Shown here: positions 7,350 through 15,757 of the stretch, piece by piece
How positions within the stretch are numbered: position 1 is the first letter of the stretch
How the letters are laid out: every line of letters begins with the position of its first letter
Origin: Bacteroidales bacterium
GTDB lineage: Bacteria; Bacteroidota; Bacteroidia; Bacteroidales; Paludibacteraceae
Assembly: GCA_015061115.1 (NCBI GenBank)
Contig: SUXE01000021.1
Coordinates: 1 to 55,178 of the forward strand
Length of the DNA: 55,178 bases
Direction of reading: 5' to 3'
Notes under the pieces: generated by a model
Seen by the model: only the letters and a program-made list of their open reading frames with translations
Database searches by the model: none
Told to the model about the DNA's origin: nothing
Position numbers and translations under genes: made by a program

Positions 7350-9584
7350 ATGAAAAAGCAATTTACATCTATAAAGATGCTTTTCCTTTCTTTATTTCTT
7401 TCAGTTACAACAAATACATTTTCCGCTTCGGTAAAAAGTGAAATAGCGCAAACAGTTGCAGTGAATTTCATTCAGCAGAAAACCGGAGAGGCAAAAAAAA
7501 TAAGCAACGTTGTAGTCGAGGAATTCCAAGGAAAACCATCTGTATACGGCATCAATTTCGAAGGAGGCGGTTGGGTACTTGTTTCCACTAAAGATGAAAT
7601 GTGGCCAATTCTTGCATACAACACGAAAGGCCAATATCTCTCAGGAAAAGAATCCACAAATGAGAATTTTCAAAACTTTTTGAAAATGTATGGCACTGCG
7701 TCGGCAACAATTGATTCTCTTCAAAAAGAATTTAAAATCACAGATATCACCGACACAACCGCTTTGATTCTTGACTCTTCCATTGTTGACCCTACGAAAG
7801 TCAAATTATTCATGAAAGAAATTGGCAATGCTCAAAGCAAATGGAAGTCATTACTCAACCCATCAAAGTTGCGAGCTTATACACCCGGAACTGTTTTGCT
7901 AGAAGACAAAAGAGGAGAGAACAAATGGAATCAGACAACGGACAAAAACGGTGAATGGGTATACAACAACGACTGTCCAACAGATCCTAACGACGACAAT
8001 TGTCGTACTGTAGTTGGATGTCCTGCCATCGCATTGTCTCAGGTATTGTGGAAATGGAAATGGCCTGATTTTGCTGAAATCTCACAGGGTGCATATCTTG
8101 AATCAGAAAATTCAAAACGTAAAATTTTTCAAAAACCTGAGAAATTGTTGAGAGGCACGACTAGCTACGACGGTTTTGATTGGAACTTGATACCAGCTGA
8201 GCTTGTCAAGTCGGAAACTCCTACTAATCAGATAAACGAGACAACAAGACTTTTGCGACAAGCAGGAGAGGCCATTCACGTTAGTTATGGATGTGATGGA
8301 ACCGGTATTGATGCTTTTGAAGCTTATGATCTATATCCACACGCCTACAAAGACATGGGCTACAATTGTTATGGAAATATAATGTCCGAATATTATTTCC
8401 AAAGTGGCGGCAAATGGATAAACCCTGACTTTGGATGGACTGACGACCAATGGAACCAATTGATAAAGACAGAGATTGAGGCTGGACGTCCTGTAAATTA
8501 TTGCAATGCTGGATATGATCCTTTTTACTATATGTATGGTTATGCAGTTTCTGTAGGACATACATACGTCGTTTCTGGTTATGACATTGACGACCAATAT
8601 TACTTTTATTGTAATTTAGGTTGGGGAGGCGACTCTGACGGATATTATCACATAATAAAAGGTTATCTGTTATTTGATGCTTTAAGTGGATTTGTTCATT
8701 CTGCCACTGTTGGTGTTTCTCCTAAATATCCTACTGTAAGTGGAGATATTTGTCTTGATTACAAAGAAGTCAACGAGGGCGAGACAAAAGGAAAAAATGC
8801 CAAAGAGAACATAATTTTGCCATGCGATGACAAATTTGATATTTATTCTGATGGAACATTGAAACTAAGAGCTGGTAAAATGATTACGTTAAAAGCTGGT
8901 TTTTCCGCACATTCTGGATCTACGCTTAATGCAAAAATACTTCCTGAGTTTGCAGAAAATCACGAAATCGAAGTCTCTGTAGTCAATATTTCAGATGGAG
9001 CAAAAGGCAAATTGGAATTTAATGTCAAGAATGCGAATTCTTGGTATCTGACTATCAGAGATTTAGAAAACAAAGTCCAGACTCGTAATTCTGGGTACAT
9101 CGCAGAAGACGGAAACGTTTTAATCTGGACTGGTTCTATCAGAAATTGCATTTTTGAGGTTACATTCTTGAATAACTTTGGTCATATTGAGACTTATTCA
9201 GGAAATTTTGCTTCAAATAAGTTGACAAAAATAGAGAAACCTACAATTGAAGACCCAGCTGATATTTTCTCTAATTTGAATAGAAACAGTGAATATTATG
9301 CTTTTTCTACTAATGGACCATTGACTGATCTAATTGAGACATCATCTACTTCTCAAAATCTTTCAATCTATCCAAATCCGACTAATGGAGTTGTTTATAT
9401 TAAGGTTTCAGACGATACAATCAACTCTATAACAGTTACAAATATGACTGGTAAGGTTTTGGTTGAGAAAGCAGTAAATGCGGATCAAACTGATATTGAT
9501 CTTTCTTCATACAACAAAGGTATCTACCTTGTAAAAGTTGTGACTGCGAATGATTCTTATATTGAGAAGGTTGTGTTGAAATAA
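7350..9584 (+). CDS. T9SS-secreted streptopain-family (C10) cysteine protease
   Basis: The 744-residue secreted protease has a signal peptide (1 to about 25), a Spi/propeptide-like inhibitory region (about 30-100), and a C10 catalytic domain (about 175-460). Its nucleophile is Cys224 in VVGCPAIALSQVLWKWKWP, its His is His404 in VGHTYVVSGYD, and it carries the NLGWGGDSDGYYHI motif (from 422), as in SpeB and PrtT. A coat-hanger stack beta domain follows (about 475-535, with LKLRAGKMITLKAGFSAHSG), then a beta region. A type A sorting domain ends it (about 672-744, opening LSIYPNPTNG and ending KVVLK). All catalytic motifs are present. The sorting domain is close to that of the papain-type protease in cassette 1, although the catalytic domains belong to different families. 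Confidence 0.93.
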   Translation: MKKQFTSIKMLFLSLFLSVTTNTFSASVKSEIAQTVAVNFIQQKTGEAKKISNVVVEEFQGKPSVYGINFEGGGWVLVSTKDEMWPILAYNTKGQYLSGKESTNENFQNFLKMYGTASATIDSLQKEFKITDITDTTALILDSSIVDPTKVKLFMKEIGNAQSKWKSLLNPSKLRAYTPGTVLLEDKRGENKWNQTTDKNGEWVYNNDCPTDPNDDNCRTVVGCPAIALSQVLWKWKWPDFAEISQGAYLESENSKRKIFQKPEKLLRGTTSYDGFDWNLIPAELVKSETPTNQINETTRLLRQAGEAIHVSYGCDGTGIDAFEAYDLYPHAYKDMGYNCYGNIMSEYYFQSGGKWINPDFGWTDDQWNQLIKTEIEAGRPVNYCNAGYDPFYYMYGYAVSVGHTYVVSGYDIDDQYYFYCNLGWGGDSDGYYHIIKGYLLFDALSGFVHSATVGVSPKYPTVSGDICLDYKEVNEGETKGKNAKENIILPCDDKFDIYSDGTLKLRAGKMITLKAGFSAHSGSTLNAKILPEFAENHEIEVSVVNISDGAKGKLEFNVKNANSWYLTIRDLENKVQTRNSGYIAEDGNVLIWTGSIRNCIFEVTFLNNFGHIETYSGNFASNKLTKIEKPTIEDPADIFSNLNRNSEYYAFSTNGPLTDLIETSSTSQNLSIYPNPTNGVVYIKVSDDTINSITVTNMTGKVLVEKAVNADQTDIDLSSYNKGIYLVKVVTANDSYIEKVVLK

Positions 9585-9606
9585 TCTAAGCTCGATAAAA
9601 ATGCTT

Positions 9607-9646
9607 TAAAAGATCGCTTGCGGAATTATCCGCAGGCGATTTTTTG
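9607..9646 (+). terminator. Terminator of cassette 2
   Basis: Stem 9613-9624 with 9629-9640, ATTA loop, then T5. It is a near-exact copy of the terminator at 5861-5900, which sets the downstream edge of the duplicated cassette. Confidence 0.9.
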
Positions 9647-9649
9647 TAT

Positions 9650-9875
9650 CACCGTCTGCAAATTAATGCGTAATTGTCGGGGACACATTCTCCGTGGAGA
9701 CGGTGCAAAAACAGAATTATACAGAAACGATACAATGCGATGTCTCTACTTTTAAAATCATTTACAATATCAACACTTACATTTTGTAATCAGGATCATT
9801 AGCAAATCTAGTTTTGATAAGACCTATTTTTGCGAATTAGATAAAACACGATTGTTTGTTGTACTCTACCCTCCC
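9650..9875. other. Intergenic stretch with degenerate palindrome only
   Basis: I see no gene here. There is a degenerate inverted repeat (gtggagacg near 9698 and a cgatgtctctac near 9740) resembling dispersed palindromes. A possible TATTTTTG box lies near 9829-9836 but has no gene directly behind it. Confidence 0.4.
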
Positions 9876-9981
9876 ATAAATTGCTTCTTTCTCCGTCAAT
9901 TCCTATCTTTGCAATGAAATAAATAGCAATATGGAAGAACCAGTATTTAAGCATAACAAACAGGAGTATCCGCCGATGCAT
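9876..9981 (+). repeat. Left 106-bp direct repeat of the three-gene island
   Basis: Positions 9876-9981 match 12583-12688 without gaps, with about eight mismatches (roughly 92% identity by eye). The segment contains the whole promoter (TTG at 9881-9883, 20 bp, TATCTTTG at 9904-9911) and the first 17 codons of the AlaX-like gene. It marks the left border of the inserted block 9982-12582. Confidence 0.85.
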
Positions 9982-10005
9982 ATTGGCGAGTCTAACATAT
10001 ACTGA
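9931..10005 (+). pseudogene. Truncated 5' copy of the AlaX-like gene
   Basis: An ATG at 9931 opens a 24-codon frame whose first 17 residues equal those of the protein at 12638 except for one change (Lys for Glu at residue 7). It then runs into unrelated sequence and stops at 10003-10005. It is the coding part of the left direct repeat and is almost certainly non-functional as an enzyme, lacking all but the first histidine of the metal site. Confidence 0.75.
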
Positions 10006-10025
10006 ACTTGAATGTTTAATATAAA

Positions 10026-10058
10026 TTGTTGGTTATTCGTATATTTATATTATTTTTG
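10026..10058 (+). promoter_or_regulatory. Putative own promoter of the three-gene island
   Basis: TTG at 10029-10031, a 19-bp spacer and TATTTTTG at 10051-10058 fit the Bacteroidota consensus. The start codon at 10102 is about 40 nt downstream of the expected start point. The duplicated promoter at 9881-9911 also points into the island. Confidence 0.55.
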
Positions 10059-10101
10059 CATCGTTTTAATATATTATTAAAATGTAGCAAATTTTAAATA
10101 T

Positions 10102-11058
10102 ATGGTTAAATTGCAAATTTTGGGAAGAAGCATCAATTTGTTGCACCGATCCAAACAACAGTTGAAAGGTATATCCATAGGAGATTCTCTATCATACAAT
10201 TTTTATGATGGCGAATATGCAGGTGTGCCACTTTTGCTTTTGGAACCAAAGAACGTTAATCCAACACCTCGTGATTGTGCTATCACCAGCAATAGATTGT
10301 TTGATTTGTTTGGATTACCTGTAGTCTTCATCCTTAAATCTGCTCCTTCGTATGAACGTCAACGTCTTATTGACAAAAACGTCTTTTTTGTTATGGGAGA
10401 GAAGTTTGCATGTTTGCCAACTCTGATTGCAAACGAAAGAATTAGAAAGACAAAACCAGCAAAGCGATTAACTCCTGTCGCCCAATATATCTTGCTTTAT
10501 CATTTACAAGTAGAAACATTGGAAGGTCTTTCAGCACGAGAGATGACAAACAAACTTCCATATTCATACGAAAGCATAACATTAGGAATTACATGTCTTG
10601 AAGACTTGCAACTCTGTGAAAAAATAGTTAAAGATTCAAGAACTAAAATTATTCACTTTGTCGCAAAAGGCAGAGATCTGTGGGAAAAAGCACAATCTGG
10701 TCTAATCAATCCCGTCGACAAAAGGATCTATTGTGATGGTATGGATTCAAGCAAACAATATTGCAAATGCAGTATTAACGCGCTTGCTCATTATAGTAGA
10801 CTAAATCCTGATCCATTCCAAATGATTATGATGAGCAAAAAAGAATTCAAAAGTTTGGAAGACGCGAATTTGTTACGCAATATAAACGAGTTTGACGGCA
10901 ATGTTATGATAGAAATTTGGAAGTATCCGGTTGTTTCTAATTGTGAACAAGAATGGGTCGACAAACTATCTCTTGTACTGACACTGAAAAAAGACGACGA
11001 TGCTCGAGTGGAGAATGAAATAGAACAAATAATCAATGAATTAGAATGGAAGGATTAG
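10102..11058 (+). CDS. AbiEi-like winged-helix protein (putative antitoxin or regulator)
   Basis: The 318-residue protein has no signal peptide or membrane span. The central part (about 118-195: LTPVAQYILLYHLQ, LSAREMTNKLPYSYESITLGITCLEDLQL) reads as a winged helix-turn-helix. The following segment (SINALAHYSRLNPDPFQMIMMSKKEF, about 220-250) resembles the C-terminal part of AbiEi-type antitoxins, where a sequence like ALAxYSxL is usual. The stop codon overlaps the start of the next gene by 13 bp, and that gene encodes an AbiEii-like nucleotidyltransferase. The pairing of the two types is what supports the antitoxin reading. Family membership is judged from motifs only. Confidence 0.6.
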   Translation: MVKLQILGRSINLLHRSKQQLKGISIGDSLSYNFYDGEYAGVPLLLLEPKNVNPTPRDCAITSNRLFDLFGLPVVFILKSAPSYERQRLIDKNVFFVMGEKFACLPTLIANERIRKTKPAKRLTPVAQYILLYHLQVETLEGLSAREMTNKLPYSYESITLGITCLEDLQLCEKIVKDSRTKIIHFVAKGRDLWEKAQSGLINPVDKRIYCDGMDSSKQYCKCSINALAHYSRLNPDPFQMIMMSKKEFKSLEDANLLRNINEFDGNVMIEIWKYPVVSNCEQEWVDKLSLVLTLKKDDDARVENEIEQIINELEWKD

Positions 11059-11825
11059 ATAAATTTAGAGAAGCATTTGAAGCATACACAGACAACTACG
11101 TGATAATTGGAGGCACAGCCTGCGATATTACAATGACAGGTACGGAAGTACAGCCACGTGCCACTCACGATATTGACATGATTGTTATTGTGGAGAAAAT
11201 GAGTCCAGAATTTGGCGAAAAATTTTGGCACTTCATTAAAGATGCTGGATATCGTCCTGAAAAATGTAATACTAAAGACGGATCTCCTAAATATGAATTA
11301 TATCGATTTGTTGATGGCAAACCTGGCTATCCAGAAATGATTGAGCTTCTATCTCGTCACCCAGACGTTTTAGGTCTGCCTCAAGGATTCATAATAGAGC
11401 CTTTGCCTATAGGAGATGAAGTATCAAGTTTGAGTGCAATTATACTTGACGATGATTACTACCATTTTACTATTGATCATAGTAAGATTACGGATGGTAT
11501 TCGTCATGCAGATTCTGCAGCATTAGTCGCACTTAAAGCAAGAGCGTATCTTAACTTGCTTCGTGACAAAAACGATGGTAAACATGTAAACTCAAAAGAT
11601 ATAAAGAAGCATCGCTCAGATATCCTCAAGAATGTAGTCATCATGCCCGAAGAGGAAATAGAAGCTCCGATATCAATAGTGGAATGTATTAAGGATTTTG
11701 TTTCCTCGATTAGAAATGACTGGAATGAACTTGCGTCTCCATTGGCAAAATCCATTAATCAAAACGAGGATTTTGTTGATGCTTTGCTCAACCAACTTAA
11801 CGATTTATTTACCCAACGTCTATGA
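11046..11825 (+). CDS. AbiEii-like nucleotidyltransferase (putative toxin)
   Basis: The 259-residue protein carries the polymerase-beta-type nucleotidyltransferase signature: Gly22-Gly23-Thr24-Ala25, then RATHDIDM at 38-45, in which Asp42 and Asp44 would bind metal. Further on, a conserved ALKARAYLNLLRD helix and a KHVNSKDIKKHRSDI segment are as expected for AbiEii/AbiGii-like proteins. Those transfer nucleotides to cellular targets such as tRNA and act as toxins. It overlaps the upstream gene by 13 bp and the downstream gene by 4 bp (ATGA), so the three are translationally coupled. A toxic role is inferred from family and context. Confidence 0.75.
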   Translation: MEGLDKFREAFEAYTDNYVIIGGTACDITMTGTEVQPRATHDIDMIVIVEKMSPEFGEKFWHFIKDAGYRPEKCNTKDGSPKYELYRFVDGKPGYPEMIELLSRHPDVLGLPQGFIIEPLPIGDEVSSLSAIILDDDYYHFTIDHSKITDGIRHADSAALVALKARAYLNLLRDKNDGKHVNSKDIKKHRSDILKNVVIMPEEEIEAPISIVECIKDFVSSIRNDWNELASPLAKSINQNEDFVDALLNQLNDLFTQRL

Positions 11826-12586
11826 AAATACAATACGCATCCGATTTACACTTAGAATTTTCTGACAATTGGCGGTATCTAAGGGAGACTCCACTTAAAG
11901 TAACTGGCGACGTGTTAGTGCTTGCTGGTGATATTGGATATCTTGGCGACGATAATTATTGCAATCATCCTTTCTGGGATTGGGCATCCGAGAACTACAA
12001 ACGAGTGATCTGTTGCATGGGCAATCACGAGTTCTATAAGTATTTCGACATTGCAAAATTAGAAGACGGGTATTGTATGGAGATTCGGCACAACATCCAT
12101 AGTTATTATAATGCAGTAGTTTCAATTGACGACGTCGACTTCATTATATCTACCTTATGGGCAGATATTCCATTGCGTGAAGCTTATTATACAGAACAGG
12201 TCATAACTGATTTCAGAAGAATCCTATATAATGGAGAACTCCTTACGTTTGCTGACTTCAATCGCGAACATGAACGTTGCTTAAAGTTTATCAAGACGGC
12301 AGTCGAAAAAAGTGAGGCAAAATGTAAGATTATAGTAACTCATCATGTTCCATCATTTCAGATGCAATGTCCTAAATTTGAGGGCAGTCCTGTCAATGGA
12401 GCATTTACAGTCGAACTACAAGATTACATTCAAAGCAGCAACATCGATTTTTGGATATTTGGTCATTCTCACTATAATATTGATAAACTAATTGGAAAGA
12501 CGCAATGCGTATCCAATCAACTTGGCTACGTTTTCCACGGAGAAAATATGAGTTTTGATCATGGGAAATGTATAGTAGTTGAATAA
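11822..12586 (+). CDS. Calcineurin-like metallophosphoesterase
   Basis: The 254-residue cytoplasmic protein has all five metal-binding blocks of the calcineurin-like superfamily: SDLHLEF (Asp8, His10), AGDIGY (Asp37), GNHEF (Asn68, His69), THHVPS (His174) and GHSHYN (His215, His217). It is preserved for catalysis on a phosphodiester or phosphomonoester. It starts inside the stop of the nucleotidyltransferase gene (ATGA), which suggests it acts on the same product or nucleic acid. Its stop codon lies exactly within the right 106-bp direct repeat, so it closes the inserted block. Confidence 0.85.
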   Translation: MKIQYASDLHLEFSDNWRYLRETPLKVTGDVLVLAGDIGYLGDDNYCNHPFWDWASENYKRVICCMGNHEFYKYFDIAKLEDGYCMEIRHNIHSYYNAVVSIDDVDFIISTLWADIPLREAYYTEQVITDFRRILYNGELLTFADFNREHERCLKFIKTAVEKSEAKCKIIVTHHVPSFQMQCPKFEGSPVNGAFTVELQDYIQSSNIDFWIFGHSHYNIDKLIGKTQCVSNQLGYVFHGENMSFDHGKCIVVE

Positions 12587-12688
12587 ATTGCTTCTTTCTC
12601 CGCCAATTTCTATCTTTGCATAGTAATTAATAGCAATATGGAAGAACCAGTTTTTGAGCATAACAAACAGGAGTATCCGCCGATGCAT
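12583..12688 (+). repeat. Right 106-bp direct repeat of the three-gene island
   Basis: This is the counterpart of 9876-9981. It includes the stop codon of the metallophosphoesterase gene, the intact promoter (TTG 12588-12590, 20 bp, TATCTTTG 12611-12618) and the start of the AlaX-like gene, which is complete on this side. Confidence 0.85.
12588..12618 (+). promoter_or_regulatory. Promoter of the AlaX-like gene
   Basis: TTG at 12588-12590, a 20-bp spacer and TATCTTTG at 12611-12618 form a good Bacteroidota promoter with the ATG at 12638 only 20 nt behind the -7 box. Confidence 0.65.
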
Positions 12689-13090
12689 TCGGCTGAACAT
12701 ATTCTTAACCGCACAATGGTGAACATCTATGGTTGTCCACGTTCGGTGGAGAATCATATCGAGCGTAAGAAGAGCAAATGCCACTATATGATCGACCACG
12801 ATCTGACTCAGGATGAGGTGGATGAAATCACTCGTCGCGTCAATGAAGTCATCAATTCCCATGTCGACGTGAGGTATGAGTTTGTCACAGAAGATCAGAT
12901 TCCCGACGATGTTAGCCGGGCTTCTCTGCCTGAAGGTGCGGACAAATTCCGTCTTGTTTACATCGGCGACTACGACGTGTGTCTCTGCGTCGGTGCCCAC
13001 GTGCAGAACACATCTGAAATAGGTGAGTTCCGCATCACAAGCCACAGCTACTCCGACGGAAAATTACGTATCGTCTTCAAATTAGGTTGA
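12638..13090 (+). CDS. AlaX-like aminoacyl-tRNA editing domain protein
   Basis: The 150-residue protein matches the second additional domain found in alanyl- and threonyl-tRNA synthetases and in free-standing AlaX proteins, which hydrolyse mischarged tRNA. The metal site is visible: His17 and His21 in MHSAEHIL, and Cys117 and His121 in CVGAHVQNTSEIG. The end (FRITSHSYSDGKLRIVF) also fits. It is shorter than most AlaX enzymes and lacks the N-terminal glycine-rich part, so the substrate is uncertain. The gene's first 51 bp and promoter are duplicated upstream at 9876-9981. Confidence 0.8.
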   Translation: MEEPVFEHNKQEYPPMHSAEHILNRTMVNIYGCPRSVENHIERKKSKCHYMIDHDLTQDEVDEITRRVNEVINSHVDVRYEFVTEDQIPDDVSRASLPEGADKFRLVYIGDYDVCLCVGAHVQNTSEIGEFRITSHSYSDGKLRIVFKLG

Positions 13091-13230
13091 CATATTTTTG
13101 CATTTTGTGACAAAAAAAGATTATTTTTGCACAAGATTGTGTAATTGCACGCATAAAGAGCGTGATTTCACTAAAAATTGAGACGATACTTTCAGTTTTA
13201 CACTGAAATTGAACAAATTATAATTAAGAA

Positions 13231-14430
13231 ATGCCGCAGACATCAATAAGAGGACAGCAGATGCCTCAGTCGCCTATCAGAAAACTCGTGCCATTGGCTG
13301 ACCGTGCCAAGGAGCGTGGTGTTAAAGTGTACCATTTGAATATTGGTCAACCAGATTTGCGTACACCACAAGTCGCGCTTGATGCACTTAAACACATCGA
13401 CAGAAAGATTTTGGAGTATTCTCCATCTGACGGCTATAAAAGTTTGCGTCTAAAGCTAAAGGAGTACTACCACCGTTTCAAGATTGATGTCACTGAAAAG
13501 GATATCATCGTCACTTGTGGTGGATCCGAGGCTGTAAACTTCGCTTTCATGGCTTGTTTGGATCCAGGAGACGAGATTATCGTGCCTGAACCTGCATACG
13601 CCAACTACACTGCGTTCGCCATCGCTTGTGGTGCTGTGGTAAAACCAGTTGTCTCTACTATAGAGGAAGGTTTCGCATTGCCTCCGATTGAGAAGTTTGA
13701 GGAGTTGATCACTCCACGCACTAAGGGTATTTTGATCTGCAACCCTAACAACCCAACAGGTTATCTTTACACAAGAAATGAGCTTAACCAGATTCGCGAC
13801 TTGGTGAAGAAGTACGATTTGTACTTGTTCTCAGATGAAGTTTACCGCGAATTCTGCTATACTGGTGCACCATATATTTCGGCTTTCCATCTTGACGGAA
13901 TCGAAAACAATGTGGTTCTATTCGACTCTGTTTCAAAGAGATACAGTGAATGTGGAATCCGTATCGGTGCTTTGGTCACAAAGAATGAGGAGGTAAAAAA
14001 GAACGTGATGAAATTCTGTCAGGCACGTCTTTCTCCACCTTTGATCGGCCAGATTGTAGCCGAGGCATCTTTCGACACACCTCAGGAGTATATGCTTGAG
14101 ATGTATAATGAATATGTGGAGCGACGCAAGTTCTTGATCGACGGTTTGAACCGTATCCCAGGTGTCTACTCCCCTATTCCAATGGGTGCATTCTACACTG
14201 TTGCCCGTCTGCCAATCGACGACGCTGACAAGTTCTGTGCTTGGCTTCTTGAGGAGTTCGAGTATGAGGGTCAGACCGTGATGATGGCTCCTGCCAGCGG
14301 TTTCTACACATCCACTGAACTTGGCAAGGATGAGGTGCGTGTGGCATACGTGCTTCAGAAAGAGGACTTGACTAAAGCATTGTTCGTATTGAAGAAGGCG
14401 TTGGAGGTTTATCCAGGACGCACTATTTAA
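13231..14430 (+). CDS. PLP-dependent aminotransferase, class I/II
   Basis: The 399-residue aminotransferase of the aspartate-aminotransferase fold uses pyridoxal phosphate. The motifs are complete: SDGYKSLR and CGGSEAVNF (phosphate region, about 98), NPNNPTG at 171-177, SDEVYREF from 201 with Asp202 contacting the cofactor, and SVSKRYSECGIRIG with the Schiff-base lysine Lys236. Many Bacteroidota carry this enzyme annotated as an aspartate or related aminotransferase. The substrate cannot be fixed by eye. A leader of about 140 bp with TATTTTTG at 13122-13129 precedes it. Confidence 0.92.
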   Translation: MPQTSIRGQQMPQSPIRKLVPLADRAKERGVKVYHLNIGQPDLRTPQVALDALKHIDRKILEYSPSDGYKSLRLKLKEYYHRFKIDVTEKDIIVTCGGSEAVNFAFMACLDPGDEIIVPEPAYANYTAFAIACGAVVKPVVSTIEEGFALPPIEKFEELITPRTKGILICNPNNPTGYLYTRNELNQIRDLVKKYDLYLFSDEVYREFCYTGAPYISAFHLDGIENNVVLFDSVSKRYSECGIRIGALVTKNEEVKKNVMKFCQARLSPPLIGQIVAEASFDTPQEYMLEMYNEYVERRKFLIDGLNRIPGVYSPIPMGAFYTVARLPIDDADKFCAWLLEEFEYEGQTVMMAPASGFYTSTELGKDEVRVAYVLQKEDLTKALFVLKKALEVYPGRTI

Positions 14431-14455
14431 TACGATTTAATAGACGGTATCCGAT

Positions 14456-15703
14456 ATGAATTTCGAACTGTTTATTGCCAAACGTCTTCATTATGAGCAG
14501 AAAGGCAAGAAACGTGTGTCGAAAACTGCAGTGAAAATCGCAGTGCTGGGTACAGCAATCGGAACAGCCGTGATGATCATCGCCATGTGCGTCATCACAG
14601 GTTTCAAAAATGAGATCAGAGAAAAACTTATCGGTTTTTCTTCACATTACCAGATTTGCGGATTATCGGAGCGAGGCAGCATTGATTGCAGACCAATCAG
14701 TGTTGACTCGCTTCTTCTTTCTAAAATTCAGAGAATCGACGGCATCAAACATGCCCAGAGAGTATGCAACTACGGAGCTATCCTCAAAACGGAGGAGGAT
14801 GTGCAGGGCATCATCTTCAAAGGTGTGGACAGCGATTACAACTGGAATTTCTTTGAGAACAGCATCGTCGACGGAAGGATAGCCGACATCTCCAAAGACA
14901 GCTTAAGCAAAGAGGCTGTGATATCATCGCGTCTCGCTCAAAAAATGAATCTTTCTGTGGGCGACAAGATGCGCATCTACTTCGTGCTCGACGGCAAGAT
15001 ACGTGTCCGCCCGCTGACAATCACTGGATTATACAACACCGGATTCACCGACTTCGACGACAAAATAGTGATCGCCGATCTACGTCATCTGCAACGTCTT
15101 AACTCTTGGAGCGAAGACAAAGTCACTCACGTAGAAATACAGATCGCTGATTTCAACACCCTTGACGAACATTATGATAAGATTTTCCGAACTATCGGAA
15201 ATCGTTTCGACGAGGATGGAAACCCATACATCTTGAAGAGTGTCAAGGAATTATCCCCACAAATTTTCGCATGGCTTGAAATGCTCGACATCAACGTGGC
15301 TATCATTTTGATACTGATGATCTGTGTGGCAGGATTCACAATCGCGTCGAGCCTGCTTATTCTGATCCTTGAGCGAACAAACATGATCGGAATACTCTTC
15401 GCTTTGGGAGAGAACAGCTGGAGTATCAGAAAAATATTCCTCTACCAATCGTTGTTCCTCGTAGGAAAAGGTATGCTGATCGGAAACATCATCAGCATCG
15501 CATTGTGCTGGCTACAGATGCAATTCCACCTGATTCCGCTTGATCCCGAAACTTACTACGTCGATCACGTACCAGCCGAAATAGTACCGTCGACAATAAT
15601 CCTATTGAATATCGGAATCGCAACAATCAGCACTTTGATTTTGATCGCCCCTACCTATATTATCAAAAATATTTCTCCTGCTGAAGCGATAAGATTTGAA
15701 TAA
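14456..15703 (+). CDS. ABC transporter permease, FtsX/LolE type
   Basis: The 415-residue inner-membrane protein has the MacB/FtsX topology: one N-terminal span (about 25-50, AVKIAVLGTAIGTAVMIIAMCVI), a large periplasmic domain (about 55-265), and three C-terminal spans (about 270-300, 320-345 and 375-400). This is the layout of lipoprotein-releasing (LolC/LolE) permeases. No ATPase gene is adjacent, so its partner must lie elsewhere. It begins 25 bp after the aminotransferase and is probably cotranscribed. Confidence 0.88.
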   Translation: MNFELFIAKRLHYEQKGKKRVSKTAVKIAVLGTAIGTAVMIIAMCVITGFKNEIREKLIGFSSHYQICGLSERGSIDCRPISVDSLLLSKIQRIDGIKHAQRVCNYGAILKTEEDVQGIIFKGVDSDYNWNFFENSIVDGRIADISKDSLSKEAVISSRLAQKMNLSVGDKMRIYFVLDGKIRVRPLTITGLYNTGFTDFDDKIVIADLRHLQRLNSWSEDKVTHVEIQIADFNTLDEHYDKIFRTIGNRFDEDGNPYILKSVKELSPQIFAWLEMLDINVAIILILMICVAGFTIASSLLILILERTNMIGILFALGENSWSIRKIFLYQSLFLVGKGMLIGNIISIALCWLQMQFHLIPLDPETYYVDHVPAEIVPSTIILLNIGIATISTLILIAPTYIIKNISPAEAIRFE

Positions 15704-15757
15704 TATATTACTTTTGTAAGACACAAAAGGATAATTTATATTCAATCATATACTACC

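Noticed and set aside
9982-10100. attL-type integrase site with a nearby recombinase gene
   Set aside because: The 106-bp repeats look like an attachment-site duplication, but no integrase, transposase or relaxase occurs in or next to the insert.
12488-13045. 185-codon minus-strand frame opposite the AlaX-like gene
   Set aside because: It is the antisense shadow of a gene with clear metal-site motifs.
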